The translations under genes and the position numbers were made by a program. From Caulobacter sp. CCH9-E1 (GTDB lineage: Bacteria; Pseudomonadota; Alphaproteobacteria; Caulobacterales; Caulobacteraceae), in contig NZ_LSJA01000109.1 in the NCBI RefSeq assembly GCF_001556515.1, forward strand, positions 1-64,000: a DNA stretch of 64,000 nt. The letters run 5' to 3'. The notes under the pieces are model-generated. The model did no database searches, was not told where the DNA came from, and saw nothing but the letters and a program-made list of their open reading frames with translations. Each line of letters starts with the position of its first letter. Positions within the stretch are counted from its first letter, which is position 1. Shown one piece after another: positions 48,824-57,644 of this stretch.

Positions 48824-49950
48824 GCGCGAGTGACGGCGACGGCCCTGTCCGCGGTCAGACAGGGCGCGTGGAATAGGGAGCCGCTCCAGGCGCCGCGGAT
48901 CGTGCGTATGGCGACAATGGTCCAGACGACGGCCAGCATCGCGATCAGGGACTGACCCGCCGCCGTCAGGGCGGGGATGGGCAAGAGGCGGGCCAGCTTC
49001 AGCGTGGCCAGGGTAAAGACGCCCAACGGGAAGGTGTAGCCCCACCAACCCAGATTGAAGGGCAGGCCGACGCGCAGCTGGCGGACCGTGATCAACGCCG
49101 CCATCATCAGCCACCACAGGCCGTAACCCCACAGCAGAAGCCCGGCCAGCAGGCTGGCGCCGCGGAAGACGTCGGCATAGGCGGCAAGGCCACTCTGGCC
49201 CAGAACCGCCGGCGCGGCCTCGCCCAGGACCAGCAGGGCCAGGGCGCCGGTGCCGATCGGGCCAAGCGCCAGCCAGCTGGTCGCGGCCATGCCGGCTTCC
49301 GGCAGCTTGTGCAGCGCCATCCGCAGCACCAGCACGGTCAGGATGCTGAGCGCCAAAGGAACTGAGAGAGCCCAGAGAACATAGCTGGTGATCAGCACGT
49401 CCAGCCTGACGGCCGGATCGACGAGGTGCGGGATCAGCAGGCCGCCGCTGGCCGCGGCCACCTCGGACGGCACGATCGGCAGAAGCCAGACGGCCGTCAT
49501 GCGCTCGATGCCGTGATCCTGACGCGTGAACATCAACAATGGAATGGCCAGGCCGCAGCCGATCGCCAGCAGGACGTCGATACGCCAGAGGGCCTCGGCG
49601 ATCGCGATGGCGGGCGGGCCCACCAGGTCCGGACCGAAGATCAGGAAGCCGTTGACGATCGTCGCCAGCCCCATCGGGGCGCAGCCGAAGAACATCGACA
49701 TCACCGGGTGTTCGAAGATCCTCCGGGCCTCGCGCGGGAACAGCGCCCAGCGCGCGGCGTAGAGACCACTGAACACGCAGAACAGCAGAATGTTGACCAG
49801 CCAGAGCGCCTGGCCGAGCGGACGCAGCGGCGTCTGGGCCAGGGCCAGGGCCAGGACCCCGGTGCCCATGGTGACCGCGAACCAGTTCGGCGTGAACTGG
49901 CGCACGATATCCTGTCGAAGGCTCAAGCGGAGCGGACGCAATGTGGTCAT
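48820..49950 (-). CDS. TDT-family (TehA/SLAC1-like) anion transporter
   Basis: A 376-residue inner-membrane protein with about ten transmembrane helices. The N-terminal FTPNWFAVTMGTGVLALAL and the later WWGYTFPLGVFTLATLKL are hallmarks of the tellurite-resistance/dicarboxylate transporter (SLAC1/SSU1) family. Relatives export sulfite, malate, nitrate or chloride, and the substrate here is open. It lies 41 bases after a LysR regulator on the same strand, which probably controls it. Confidence 0.88.
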   Translation of the reverse strand: MTTLRPLRLSLRQDIVRQFTPNWFAVTMGTGVLALALAQTPLRPLGQALWLVNILLFCVFSGLYAARWALFPREARRIFEHPVMSMFFGCAPMGLATIVNGFLIFGPDLVGPPAIAIAEALWRIDVLLAIGCGLAIPLLMFTRQDHGIERMTAVWLLPIVPSEVAAASGGLLIPHLVDPAVRLDVLITSYVLWALSVPLALSILTVLVLRMALHKLPEAGMAATSWLALGPIGTGALALLVLGEAAPAVLGQSGLAAYADVFRGASLLAGLLLWGYGLWWLMMAALITVRQLRVGLPFNLGWWGYTFPLGVFTLATLKLARLLPIPALTAAGQSLIAMLAVVWTIVAIRTIRGAWSGSLFHAPCLTADRAVAVTRA

Positions 49951-49991
49951 GGAACGATCCTTTCGAGCGTTCCATGCGCCGCAGAAATCGT

Positions 49992-50909
49992 TCAGTCTAA
50001 CGTGTTATTTTTGTCATTCCGTTCGATGCAATCGAACGTTTTCAGCGTGGCGATGAACGCTTCGCCCGCCTTGCCGCGCCATCGGTCCCTATGGCGCACC
50101 AGCCAATAGGCGCGGGGCGGCAGGTCGAAGGGAACCTCGACGAGCGTTCCGGTCGAGAGGCTGGCCGCCACGACGCTGCGGGACAAGACGCCGGCGCCCA
50201 TGCCGGACTCGATGGCGCCGCGCACGGATTCGTTATCGGGCAGGGTTATGGCGACGGGGGCCGCGGCCGGATCGACGCCGGTCCGCGCCAGGAGCAGGTC
50301 GAAGGCGGCGCGGGTCCCCGAGCCGGGTTCGCGCAGCACCCATTCGGTCTCCGCGAGATCGGCGGCGCGAGGGGCTGACGTCGCCCAAGGGTGCTCTGGC
50401 GAGACGAGGATCACTGGCTGATCCTGATCGACGACGCTCACCTCCAACGCGGGGTTGTCGACCGCTCCCTCGACGAAGCCGAGCTCCGCCAGGCCCTCGG
50501 CGACGGCCTCGGCGACCTGGCGGGTGTTGCCGATGGTGACGTCCAGAACGATGCCGGGCCAGGCGCGCCGGAAAGCGGCCAAGCGCGCTGGGAGCCAATA
50601 GCTGGCGATCGTCTGGCTGGCCTGGATCGCCAGTCGCCCGCGGGAGAGGTCGCCCAGGTTCGTGAGCGCGGCTTCGGCGGCCTCCGCCCGCGCCAGCACC
50701 GCCTTAGCCTCGGACAGGAAGGCCTGGCCGGCGGGGTTCAGAACGATGGCGCGTCCGACCCGGTCGAACAGCGAGACGCCGTGCCGGTTCTCCAGCGCCG
50801 CCACCGCGCTCGACACCGCCGATTGGGTGAGGTTCAGCTCGCGCGCCGCCTGGGTGACATGCTGCCGCTCGGCCACGGCGACGAAGATGCGAAGCTGCTC
50901 GAGGGTCAT
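49992..50909 (-). CDS. LysR-family transcriptional regulator
   Basis: A 305-residue regulator. The N-terminal winged HTH (TLEQLRIFVAVAERQHVTQA then ARELNLTQSAVSSAVAALE) is followed by a linker and a periplasmic-binding-like effector domain (about 90-295). The closest-looking group is the CysB/CbbR/YeiE-like LysRs. It is the upstream gene of a pair with the TDT transporter on the same strand, unlike the more usual divergent layout. The effector is unknown, but an anion sensed for export is plausible. Confidence 0.9.
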   Translation of the reverse strand: MTLEQLRIFVAVAERQHVTQAARELNLTQSAVSSAVAALENRHGVSLFDRVGRAIVLNPAGQAFLSEAKAVLARAEAAEAALTNLGDLSRGRLAIQASQTIASYWLPARLAAFRRAWPGIVLDVTIGNTRQVAEAVAEGLAELGFVEGAVDNPALEVSVVDQDQPVILVSPEHPWATSAPRAADLAETEWVLREPGSGTRAAFDLLLARTGVDPAAAPVAITLPDNESVRGAIESGMGAGVLSRSVVAASLSTGTLVEVPFDLPPRAYWLVRHRDRWRGKAGEAFIATLKTFDCIERNDKNNTLD

Positions 50910-51034
50910 GACGCAGGTTTAGGCCGGGCGGCTTTTCGGGTCCACGCCGCGCGGCTCGTGACTCTTTCGTAATTCATCCTGGGTTCAGGCGGTGAAAGGC
51001 CTTCTCACGGTCAAGCTGACTGGAGGGGAAATCC

Positions 51035-51415
51035 ATGAAACTCGCACCGCTCGCCGCCGTGATCGCCCTGGGCCTGAGCACCTCGGCGTGTGTCATTATC
51101 GATGCTGACGAGGGCCACCACGACGTCACGGTGACCCGGGGCGTTTCGGACGGTCTCGAGCCGCTGCAGGCGGTTCGGGTGGAGCGCGACGACCTCGTTA
51201 TCCGCGTTTCGTCCAACGGCTGCACGCGGTCCGACGACTTCTCGGTCGAGAGCCAGCGTCGTGACGGCCTGACCGCCTTTACCTTCACCCGCAAACGCCC
51301 GGACATGTGCCGGGCCCTGATCGCCGACGGCGTCGAGCTGCGCTATCCGCTGGAGACGTTCGGCGTGGAGCGGGGCGGCCGCATCCGGGTGCGCAATCCG
51401 CTTGTTCGACCTTGA
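51035..51415 (+). CDS. Small lipoprotein, paralogue of the gene at 54114-54494
   Basis: A 126-residue predicted lipoprotein (STSAC, Cys19). The mature part carries two further cysteines, Cys63 and Cys92, 29 residues apart. It shares the pattern LEPLxAV...IRxxSxGC...F...RxxDG...F..RR...C and the C-terminal GxRIxxxNPxxxP with the protein encoded at 54114. No known family is recognised. The ATG has GGAGGGG upstream. A two-helix membrane protein gene follows 35 bases later. Confidence 0.75.
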   Translation: MKLAPLAAVIALGLSTSACVIIDADEGHHDVTVTRGVSDGLEPLQAVRVERDDLVIRVSSNGCTRSDDFSVESQRRDGLTAFTFTRKRPDMCRALIADGVELRYPLETFGVERGGRIRVRNPLVRP

Positions 51416-51450
51416 GTTGACGAGCTCGGGCCATGGTCTAGGCTGGAGCC

Positions 51451-51756
51451 ATGGTCCAAGAGCGCCTCGACCGCCGCGATGATGTCGTCAACCCGCTGAC
51501 GCCATGGCGCTCGGCGGGGCTGATTTTCCTGGCCGGTTGGGCGGTGGTGCTCGCGGACGCCTTGGGCCTGCCGTTCCCGGTCCGATTTCACCGGCAGGCG
51601 GTGTTCGAGCCGGCGATGCTGCTACTCCCCTTCATCGTTTTGGCCGGCTATCTGACGTTCTGGATAATTTGGCGTCGGGGCGAAAGTCGGCGCAAGCGGA
51701 GATCACGAGCCTTACGTGAGCGGTTGCAAGGCGCCGCGCCGCCGCCGGAACATTGA
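51451..51756 (+). CDS. Small two-helix membrane protein
   Basis: A 101-residue hypothetical protein with two probable transmembrane helices (about 21-41, AGLIFLAGWAVVLADALGL, and 54-74, FEPAMLLLPFIVLAGYLTFW) and a strongly basic C-terminal tail (RRKRRSRALRERL). GGAG precedes the ATG. The hydrophobic pattern and Shine-Dalgarno support a real gene, possibly cotranscribed with the preceding lipoprotein gene. No function is apparent. Confidence 0.65.
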   Translation: MVQERLDRRDDVVNPLTPWRSAGLIFLAGWAVVLADALGLPFPVRFHRQAVFEPAMLLLPFIVLAGYLTFWIIWRRGESRRKRRSRALRERLQGAAPPPEH

Positions 51757-51905
51757 CTCCCCGCCCGCCTTCGATCATAAACCGCGCCTTCACGCTGCCG
51801 GCTCGCCGCGCGGCGCGATGACCTTATGACGGATTGACCCGAAGCCGCCGTTGCAATCGCACCTCTCTCGAGGGGAGCCGGCCCGGATCGTTAGAAAGAA
51901 CGACT

Positions 51906-52523
51906 ATGTCGAAGCGCCATAGCGCCAAGTACAAAATCGACCGCCGCATGGGTGAAAACCTGTGGGGCCGTCCGAAGTCCCCGGTCAACCAACGCTCGTA
52001 CGGTCCCGGCCAACATGGCCAGCGCCGCAAGAGCAAGGTTTCGGACTTCGGTCTGCAGCTGCGCGCCAAGCAAAAGCTGAAGGGTTACTACGGTAACCTG
52101 ACCGAAAAGCAGTTCGCCCGCACCTACGAGGAAGCCGCCCGTCGCAAGGGCAATACCTCGGAGAACCTGATCGGCCTGCTGGAATCGCGCCTGGACGCCA
52201 TCGTCTACCGCGCCAAGTTCGTGCCGACCCCGTTCGCGGCTCGCCAGTTCGTCAACCACGGCCACGTCCTGGTCAACGGCAAGCGCGTCAACATCCCGTC
52301 GTACCGCTGCAAGGCCGGCGACGTGATCACCGTCCGTGAAAAGTCGCGCAACATGGCCCTGGTGCTGGAGTCGCTGGCCTCGAACGAACGTGACTTCTGC
52401 GAGTACGTCTCGGTCGAAGCCAAGTCGATGACCGCCACCTTCGTCCGCGCTCCGGAACTGTCGGAAGTTCCGTATCCGGTGAAGATGGAACCGAACCTCG
52501 TCGTCGAATTCTACGCCTCGTAA
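51906..52523 (+). CDS. rpsD: 30S ribosomal protein S4 (uS4)
   Basis: Primary 16S rRNA-binding protein that nucleates 30S assembly, 205 residues. [20 protein letters not shown] is the typical alphaproteobacterial N-terminus, without zinc-binding cysteines, and the S4 RNA-binding domain (about 93-155) includes [19 protein letters not shown]. Its codon use is highly biased, as expected for a highly expressed gene. ATG 51906 fits the family. It is a stand-alone gene outside the main ribosomal operons, with its own terminator. Confidence 0.97.
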   Translation: MSKRHSAKYKIDRRMGENLWGRPKSPVNQRSYGPGQHGQRRKSKVSDFGLQLRAKQKLKGYYGNLTEKQFARTYEEAARRKGNTSENLIGLLESRLDAIVYRAKFVPTPFAARQFVNHGHVLVNGKRVNIPSYRCKAGDVITVREKSRNMALVLESLASNERDFCEYVSVEAKSMTATFVRAPELSEVPYPVKMEPNLVVEFYAS

Positions 52524-52546
52524 GCGTCGGATCCGAAACGATACGG

Positions 52547-52578
52547 AAAAGGCCCCGGAGCGATCCGGGGCCTTTTTT
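52547..52578 (+). terminator. Intrinsic terminator after rpsD
   Basis: A perfect stem (AAGGCCCCGGA at 52549-52559 with 52564-52574), a GCGA loop and six T residues. Confidence 0.92.
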
Positions 52579-52679
52579 GTTTCCAGCCCCTTGCAGCCGA
52601 TCTCAAGGCTGCCTAGCTCTAGGACAGCGGGACCGGGCCCCTCTGGCGAGTGATGCAAGCGCTCGTGATGTCGGACCGC

Positions 52680-52761
52680 ATCGGGTGTTCTCGATGTCTT
52701 GGGTCCGGCCGCCTATGCCCCCCTCCCCAAAAGGCGCCGTTCGAGGCCGGGAACACCCGAT
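52680..52761. repeat. Perfect 11-bp inverted repeat before the zinc-ribbon gene
   Basis: ATCGGGTGTTC (52680-52690) is repeated inverted at 52751-52761 across a 60-base spacer. It lies after the rpsD terminator and ends 28 bases before the next start codon. It could be a paired operator or a long-range leader stem. Confidence 0.6.
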
Positions 52762-52789
52762 CCATACCTTTTTGGACCGGAGGTTCCGT

Positions 52790-53095
52790 ATGCCGCTTCT
52801 GATGTGCCCCAATTGCGACGCCTCGATGCAGAGCGTCCAACGCGCTGGCGTGGAGTTCGACATGTGCGCGCGCTGCCGGGGCGTGTGGCTGGATCGCGGC
52901 GAGCTGGAGAAGCTGATGGCGCTAGAGCGCGAGGAGACGCAGGCGGTCTATGGCCAGCCGCGCCCCTACAGCCGACCCGACCATCACCACGATCACAGGC
53001 CGTCCAGCTACCGCCGCGACGAGGACGACCACCGCGGCGGGGCCTACGGCTATAAGAAGAAAAAGCGCTTCGACCTGTTCGACATCTTCGACTGA
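52790..53095 (+). CDS. Zinc-ribbon (zf-TFIIB-type) protein
   Basis: A 101-residue protein. The zinc ribbon uses Cys6-x2-Cys9 and Cys26-x2-Cys29, followed by [13 protein letters not shown], the signature of the zf-TFIIB family. The C-terminal half is His/Asp/Arg-rich ([20 protein letters not shown]) and ends in a Lys run and FDLFDIFD. The function is unknown. GGAGG lies just upstream of ATG 52790. The htpX gene follows 11 bases later, so the two probably form an operon linked to membrane quality control. Confidence 0.85.
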   Translation: MPLLMCPNCDASMQSVQRAGVEFDMCARCRGVWLDRGELEKLMALEREETQAVYGQPRPYSRPDHHHDHRPSSYRRDEDDHRGGAYGYKKKKRFDLFDIFD

Positions 53096-53106
53096 CAGCC
53101 AGACCG

Positions 53107-54063
53107 ATGAACCACCTCAAGACCTATATTCTGCTCGCGGGCCTGACGGCCCTGTTCGCCGGCGCCGGCTACCTGATCGGCGGCCCGACCGGCATGGCGA
53201 TCGCCCTGGCCCTGGCCGTGGCGATGAACGCCTTCTCGTACTGGAACGCCGACAAGATCGTGCTGCGCACCTATGGCGCGGTCGAGGTCGACGACAGCCA
53301 TCCCGAGCCGCTGATCCGCAACTACGCCGCCGACGTAGCCGAGATGGCCGCCAAGGCCGGTCTGCCGCGCCCGCGCATCACGATCATCGACAGCGTCCAG
53401 CCGAACGCCTTCGCGACCGGCCGCGACCCGGCCCATGCGGCCGTCGCCGCCACCACGGGCCTGCTGTCGCTGCTGACCCGCGATGAGATCCGGGGCGTGA
53501 TGGCCCACGAGCTGGCTCACGTGAAGAACCGCGACACCCTGACCATGACCGTGACCGCGACGATCGCCGGCGCGATCTCGGCCCTGGCCAACTTCGCCTT
53601 CTTCTTCGGCGGTTCGCGCGACGAGGAAGGCAACGGGGGCGGTATCGGCGGGATGATCGGCGCGATCGCCATCGCCATCCTGGCGCCGATCGCCGCCATG
53701 CTGGTGCAGATGGCGATCAGCCGCTCGCGCGAATACGAGGCCGACCGCATTGGCGCCCAGATCGCCGGCGACCCGGATTCCCTGGCCCGCGCGCTGGAGA
53801 AGATCGAAGCCTATGCGCGCGGCGGCTACGAGAACGTCCAGGCCGAGCGCAATCCGGCCACGGCCCACATGTTCATCATCAACCCGCTGGCCGGGAAGGG
53901 CGCGGACAACCTGTTCTCGACCCACCCGGCGACCCACAACCGCGTCGAGGCGCTGATGAAGCTGGGCGTCTCGCGTCAGGCCCGCCGCCCGGTCGCGGCC
54001 ATGGCGGCCGCCGCGCCGTCGGTCCCGCGCAGCCCCGGTCGCGAGCCCGGTCCCTGGGGGTAG
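53107..54063 (+). CDS. htpX: Membrane zinc metalloprotease HtpX (M48B)
   Basis: Inner-membrane protease that degrades misfolded membrane proteins together with FtsH, 318 residues. Two N-terminal transmembrane helices (about 7-43) precede the zinc site His134-Glu-Leu-Ala-His138, with a downstream Glu ligand in [10 protein letters not shown]. Another hydrophobic pair lies around 150-200. It is downstream of a zinc-ribbon gene. The C-terminal tail is Pro/Ala-rich. Confidence 0.93.
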   Translation: MNHLKTYILLAGLTALFAGAGYLIGGPTGMAIALALAVAMNAFSYWNADKIVLRTYGAVEVDDSHPEPLIRNYAADVAEMAAKAGLPRPRITIIDSVQPNAFATGRDPAHAAVAATTGLLSLLTRDEIRGVMAHELAHVKNRDTLTMTVTATIAGAISALANFAFFFGGSRDEEGNGGGIGGMIGAIAIAILAPIAAMLVQMAISRSREYEADRIGAQIAGDPDSLARALEKIEAYARGGYENVQAERNPATAHMFIINPLAGKGADNLFSTHPATHNRVEALMKLGVSRQARRPVAAMAAAAPSVPRSPGREPGPWG

Positions 54064-54113
54064 TCAGCCCGTTCGCCCTGGGGGATGCTCCGAGTCATCA
54101 GGATTGACGGTGT

Positions 54114-54494
54114 GTGGAGCGGATGGCGAGCATAGGCTCACGCAGGAGTTTCTTGCTCGCGAGCGCTTGCTTTGTGCTGGCCGGCTGCGCAACGACGCCT
54201 CGCCTGGTCGCGGGCGAGACCTGGCCTGAGCTTGAGCCGCTGCTGGCGGTCGCCCTGGGCCGACATGAGGTGATGATCCGGATCGAGAGCCGGGGCTGCG
54301 CCGACCGCGCCAACATGGTGTTCCGGGTGGACCGCAAGGACGGCCGGGCGGTGGTCGCCTTCGCCCGTCGACGGCTGGAGACCTGCAAGGGCCCCACGAG
54401 CTGGGCGGACATGACCTTCAGCTATGGGGAGCTGGGCCTGAAGCGCGGCGAGCGGATCGTGATCGCGAACCCGGTCATCGGCCCTTCGGCGTGA
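54114..54494 (+). CDS. Small lipoprotein, paralogue of the gene at 51035-51415
   Basis: A 126-residue protein with a Tat-like and lipoprotein signal (SRRSFLLAS then LAGC, Cys25). The mature region aligns end to end with the lipoprotein at 51035: LEPLLAV, the motif IRIESRGC (Cys62), a second Cys (91) again 29 residues later, and RGERIVIANPVIGP. The start is either GTG 54114, with AGGA ten bases upstream, or ATG 54123; I favour GTG. The last 20 bases overlap the convergent thioesterase gene. The function is unknown. Confidence 0.75.
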   Translation: MERMASIGSRRSFLLASACFVLAGCATTPRLVAGETWPELEPLLAVALGRHEVMIRIESRGCADRANMVFRVDRKDGRAVVAFARRRLETCKGPTSWADMTFSYGELGLKRGERIVIANPVIGPSA

Positions 54495-54897
54495 ACCGCT
54501 CGACCATCCAGGGCAACACCCGCGCGGGACGCTTGGCGGCGATGTCGATCAGCACCCAGTCCGTGCGGCTCTGGGCGCACATCTCGCCGTCGGGGCCGTC
54601 GATGCGGACATAGCGCTCGAAGCGCGGCCCCTTGAGCTCGCCGACCCAAGTGTAGCCGACGGCGGTCTCGCCCAGGAGAAGCTCGCGGCGGTAGTCGATC
54701 TCGTGGCGGCGCGCGACCCAGCTCCAGGGCGCGCGCTGCTCTTCGCTGGCCCAGGCCTCCCAGTGGGCGATGGCCAGGTCCTGGGCCCAGGAGAGATAGA
54801 CCACGTTGTTGACGTGGCCATTGGCGTCGATGTCCGACGCCTGGGGCTGGAAGGTCAGGGAGAAAGCGTCCGTGGGCGGGACGAACAGGCGGCTCAC
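54475..54897 (-). CDS. Acyl-CoA thioesterase, 4HBT hot-dog fold
   Basis: A 140-residue single hot-dog domain. The family hallmark is FQPQASDIDANGHVNNVVYL, with the active-site Asp and the HVNN segment, followed by ISWAQD-type sequence and WVARRHEIDYRREL. It should hydrolyse acyl-CoA esters; the chain specificity is unknown. The start is GTG 54897. It overlaps the convergent lipoprotein gene by 20 bases and follows grxD on the same strand after 73 bases. Confidence 0.88.
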   Translation of the reverse strand: MSRLFVPPTDAFSLTFQPQASDIDANGHVNNVVYLSWAQDLAIAHWEAWASEEQRAPWSWVARRHEIDYRRELLLGETAVGYTWVGELKGPRFERYVRIDGPDGEMCAQSRTDWVLIDIAAKRPARVLPWMVERFTPKGR

Positions 54898-54970
54898 GCG
54901 CGTCGCCGCGCGTTGTTTTTAGAGGGTGAGCCCCCCAAGCGGCGAACCGCTATGCACTTCGCCTGAGGGC

Positions 54971-55312
54971 TCACGCGGCCAGGACGCCCTGTTCGCTCAG
55001 GAAGGTCTTCAGTTCGCCCGACTGGAACATCTCGCGGACGATGTCGCTGCCGCCGACGAACTCGCCCTTCACGTAGAGCTGCGGGATGGTCGGCCAGTCG
55101 GTGAAGGTCTTGATGCCCTGGCGCAGCTCATCGTCCTGCAGGACGTCGACGCCCGCGAACTCGACGCCCAGATGGTCGAGGATCTGAACGACGACCGACG
55201 AGAAGCCGCAGCGCGGCTGATCGGGCACGCCCTTCATGAACACCACGACCGGGTTCTCGGCCACGGTCTTGGCGATGAAGTCGATGGCGGGGGAGGCGGC
55301 AGCGTCGGTCAT
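54971..55312 (-). CDS. grxD: Monothiol glutaredoxin (Grx4/GrxD type)
   Basis: A 113-residue glutaredoxin with the monothiol active site Cys35-Gly-Phe-Ser38 and the conserved [36 protein letters not shown] segments. These proteins bind and transfer [2Fe-2S] clusters, typically in a complex with BolA. A bolA gene lies about 900 bases upstream on the same strand, with one degenerate aldo/keto reductase between them. The ATG follows a GGAGAAGG-like purine run on the other side of the junction. Confidence 0.95.
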   Translation of the reverse strand: MTDAAASPAIDFIAKTVAENPVVVFMKGVPDQPRCGFSSVVVQILDHLGVEFAGVDVLQDDELRQGIKTFTDWPTIPQLYVKGEFVGGSDIVREMFQSGELKTFLSEQGVLAA

Positions 55313-55376
55313 GGAGAAGGATCCTTGGCGAAGGCTCTCAGCTAGGCGCCCGTGCGGGTGGGGTCAAGTGCGACGA

Positions 55377-56219
55377 TCAAGCCCGACTGGCGGCCTTCTC
55401 GCGTTCCTGCGCCGAGAACCGGGCCAGCTCGATCTGGGCGCGGAGGCTGTCGGGCAGGTCGCGATCGACGACGGCGGCCAGGCGCGGGAGGTCGGCGGGA
55501 GCGTCGACCGAAACGCAGACCGAGGTTACCGCTGGCTCCGTCAGGGCGTAGGCCAGGCAAATAGCCTCGGCGCTCCAGTCCGGAGTCCCGTGCAGGAAGT
55601 CGTAGCCCCCGATGCCGGCCAGGGGATCGGTGCGGCGCCGCCAGAGCGAGGGCCGGGGCAAGGTCTGGCCGGCGTCGCGCAGTGTCTGCGGCCAGAAGTC
55701 TTCGCCAAAGACGGCCAGGCCTCGCCGTTCGGCCTCGCGCAGGCGCTGACGGTCGGCCAGGCCCGAGGCCAGGTTGAAGGGCGAGGCGATGGCGATCAGC
55801 AGGTCGTTGTCGAGCAAGGCTGGATGGATATCGCCCCGCGTCGCGACGCCAAGGCCCGGCTTGCCGCTCATTCCGCGCAGATCGCCTTCGAGGGGCGCGG
55901 GCAGGGTGGAGCCTTGCGGATCGTTGATCAGGACGAGGTCCGCGCGGGCCAGGCCCAGCGCTTCGAAGGACGACGCCAAGTCCCTCTGGTGTTCGCCGCG
56001 CATGCGCAAGGTGATGAACAGGCGCTCGCGCTCGACCGAGGCGAAGGCCTCCCTAGCGCTTTGACGCAGGGCGTCAGAGGCGCCGTCCACTTGGAAGCTG
56101 TTGATGCCTTGCTCCAGCGCCTTCAGCACCAGCGCCCGAGCATCCCGCGCAGTGTCGCCCAGGCGCAGGGTCAGCGCCGAGATCGCCACGCCTGATTTGT
56201 CCAAGGGACGATAGCGCAC
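55377..56219 (-). CDS. Degenerate aldo/keto reductase-fold protein
   Basis: A 280-residue protein whose barrel pattern matches aldo/keto reductases (SGVAISALTLRLGDTARDAR; ADLVLINDPQGS; NLASGLADRQRLREAERRGL). The catalytic tetrad appears lost. The usual FDTA Asp is Gln43, no Tyr follows in that loop, the TK lysine is Arg72, and the catalytic His is Asn99. Hydride-transfer chemistry is therefore unlikely. The GTG at 56219 begins 11 bases after bolA and fits the fold start. It probably belongs to a bolA-AKR-grxD operon. Confidence 0.75.
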   Translation of the reverse strand: MRYRPLDKSGVAISALTLRLGDTARDARALVLKALEQGINSFQVDGASDALRQSAREAFASVERERLFITLRMRGEHQRDLASSFEALGLARADLVLINDPQGSTLPAPLEGDLRGMSGKPGLGVATRGDIHPALLDNDLLIAIASPFNLASGLADRQRLREAERRGLAVFGEDFWPQTLRDAGQTLPRPSLWRRRTDPLAGIGGYDFLHGTPDWSAEAICLAYALTEPAVTSVCVSVDAPADLPRLAAVVDRDLPDSLRAQIELARFSAQEREKAASRA

Positions 56220-56230
56220 GCGGAAGCGAC

Positions 56231-56467
56231 CTAGTCGGCGGGGGCGGCGGTTTCGAGCGCCAGGGCGTGCAAGGTTCCGCCTAGCACGTCGGCCAGCGCC
56301 TTGTTGACCAGCTGATGCTGGCGCACCCGCGGCAGGCCTTTGAACGCCGGCGAGACGATCCGCGCCTTCCAATGGTCGTTGTCGCCAGCCAGATCGGTCA
56401 GCACGATCTCGGAATCGGGGAAGGCCGCGGTCAGGCGGGCTTCGAGCTCGGCGTGGGACATGGGCAC
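56231..56467 (-). CDS. bolA: BolA-family protein
   Basis: A 78-residue BolA/YrbA-type protein with the class II KH-like fold. AELEARLTAAFPDSEIVLTD opens it. The conserved C-terminal helix and strand PRVRQHQLVNKALADVL and LHALALET include the conserved His used with monothiol glutaredoxin in [2Fe-2S] binding. GTG 56467 is the favoured start because GGAG lies nine bases upstream; an ATG two codons in is the alternative. Confidence 0.92.
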   Translation of the reverse strand: MPMSHAELEARLTAAFPDSEIVLTDLAGDNDHWKARIVSPAFKGLPRVRQHQLVNKALADVLGGTLHALALETAAPAD

Positions 56468-56590
56468 GGCGGAAAACTCCGGTCTGCGAAAGCTTCACTG
56501 GGGCAGGATGTCTTAAGAACAACCCTACGACGTCCTGTCGTGAGTTGGATTTAATTGAATTCGCCGTGCGGCGCACGGCAAGTAAGCGCC

Positions 56591-57526
56591 ATGATCAAGC
56601 TTTCCCACGCTCGCGCCGTCCTGCTCGCCATCACCCTGGCCGCCAGCGCCGCCCACCCCGCCTTCGCCGGACCTGGCGACAAGGCGCTGGACGATGTCCG
56701 CATCTTGTCGGCCGACGACATGCAAGGCCGCGCGCCGGGCACGCCGGGTTCGGAGAAGGCGCGGGCCTATATCCTGTCCCGCTTCGCCCAGATCGGCCTC
56801 TCGCCCGTCGGCGAGCGGTTCGAGCAGCCCTTCAGCTTCGCCAAGCGCGATGGTTCGGCCGTTCAGGGCGTGAACATGATCGCGCGCATCAAGGGAACCG
56901 AGGGCGGCAAGGCGATGGTCGTCTCCGCCCATTACGATCACCTGGGCGTCCGGAACGGTGAAATCTACAACGGCGCCGACGACAACGCCTCGGGCGTGGC
57001 GGGCCTGCTGGCGGTGGCCGAGGCCTTCAAGGCCAAGCCCCCCAAGCATGACGTGATCTTCGCCGTCGTCGACGCCGAGGAGGGCGGCCTGCGCGGCGCC
57101 AGGGCCTTCGCGGCCGCGCCGCCGGTCCCGCTGGAAGCCGTCGCGCTGGCCGTCAATTTCGACATGCTCAGCAAGAACCCGAAGAACGAGCTCTACGTCG
57201 CTGGAACCACGCCGTTCCCCTATCTGAAGCCGATCCTGGTCAAGGTGGCGACGACCGCGCCCGTGACCCTCAAACTCGGCCATGACACCGACGCGGGCGG
57301 CGAGGAGAACAACTGGAGCAACCAGTCCGATCACTACGCCTTCGGCGAGAAGGGCGTGCCTTGGCTCTATTTCGGCGTGGAGGACCACCCTGAGTATCAC
57401 AAGCCGACCGACGACTTCGCGACCGTCCCGCAGGACTTCTTCAAGCGCTCCGTGGTGACGGTGGTCCAGGCTAGTCTCGCCCTGGAGCGGCGACTGGACG
57501 AGGTGGCCAAGGCCTCCGGGCGTTAG
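56591..57526 (+). CDS. Secreted M28-family aminopeptidase
   Basis: A 311-residue exported zinc peptidase. The signal peptide (about 1-26) ends PAFA. The five metal or catalytic segments are all visible: His in SAHYDHLG, the bridging Asp in GADDNASG, the catalytic Glu in VDAEEGG, Asp in VNFDMLS, and the last His in PEYHKPTDD. It probably acts on short peptides in the periplasm. It is a compact version compared with the M28 protein at the left end of the window. Divergent from bolA across 123 bases. Confidence 0.92.
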   Translation: MIKLSHARAVLLAITLAASAAHPAFAGPGDKALDDVRILSADDMQGRAPGTPGSEKARAYILSRFAQIGLSPVGERFEQPFSFAKRDGSAVQGVNMIARIKGTEGGKAMVVSAHYDHLGVRNGEIYNGADDNASGVAGLLAVAEAFKAKPPKHDVIFAVVDAEEGGLRGARAFAAAPPVPLEAVALAVNFDMLSKNPKNELYVAGTTPFPYLKPILVKVATTAPVTLKLGHDTDAGGEENNWSNQSDHYAFGEKGVPWLYFGVEDHPEYHKPTDDFATVPQDFFKRSVVTVVQASLALERRLDEVAKASGR

Positions 57527-57644
57527 TCTTCCTGGAACCCGAACCGAGTCGACGACCCTTGGCGGAAATTGTCGGTTCTCCTTAAACCTATACGGAGCAT
57601 CGTGTCGGCAAGGTGCGGGGAGGCGTAAGATCGACATCGTCGGC

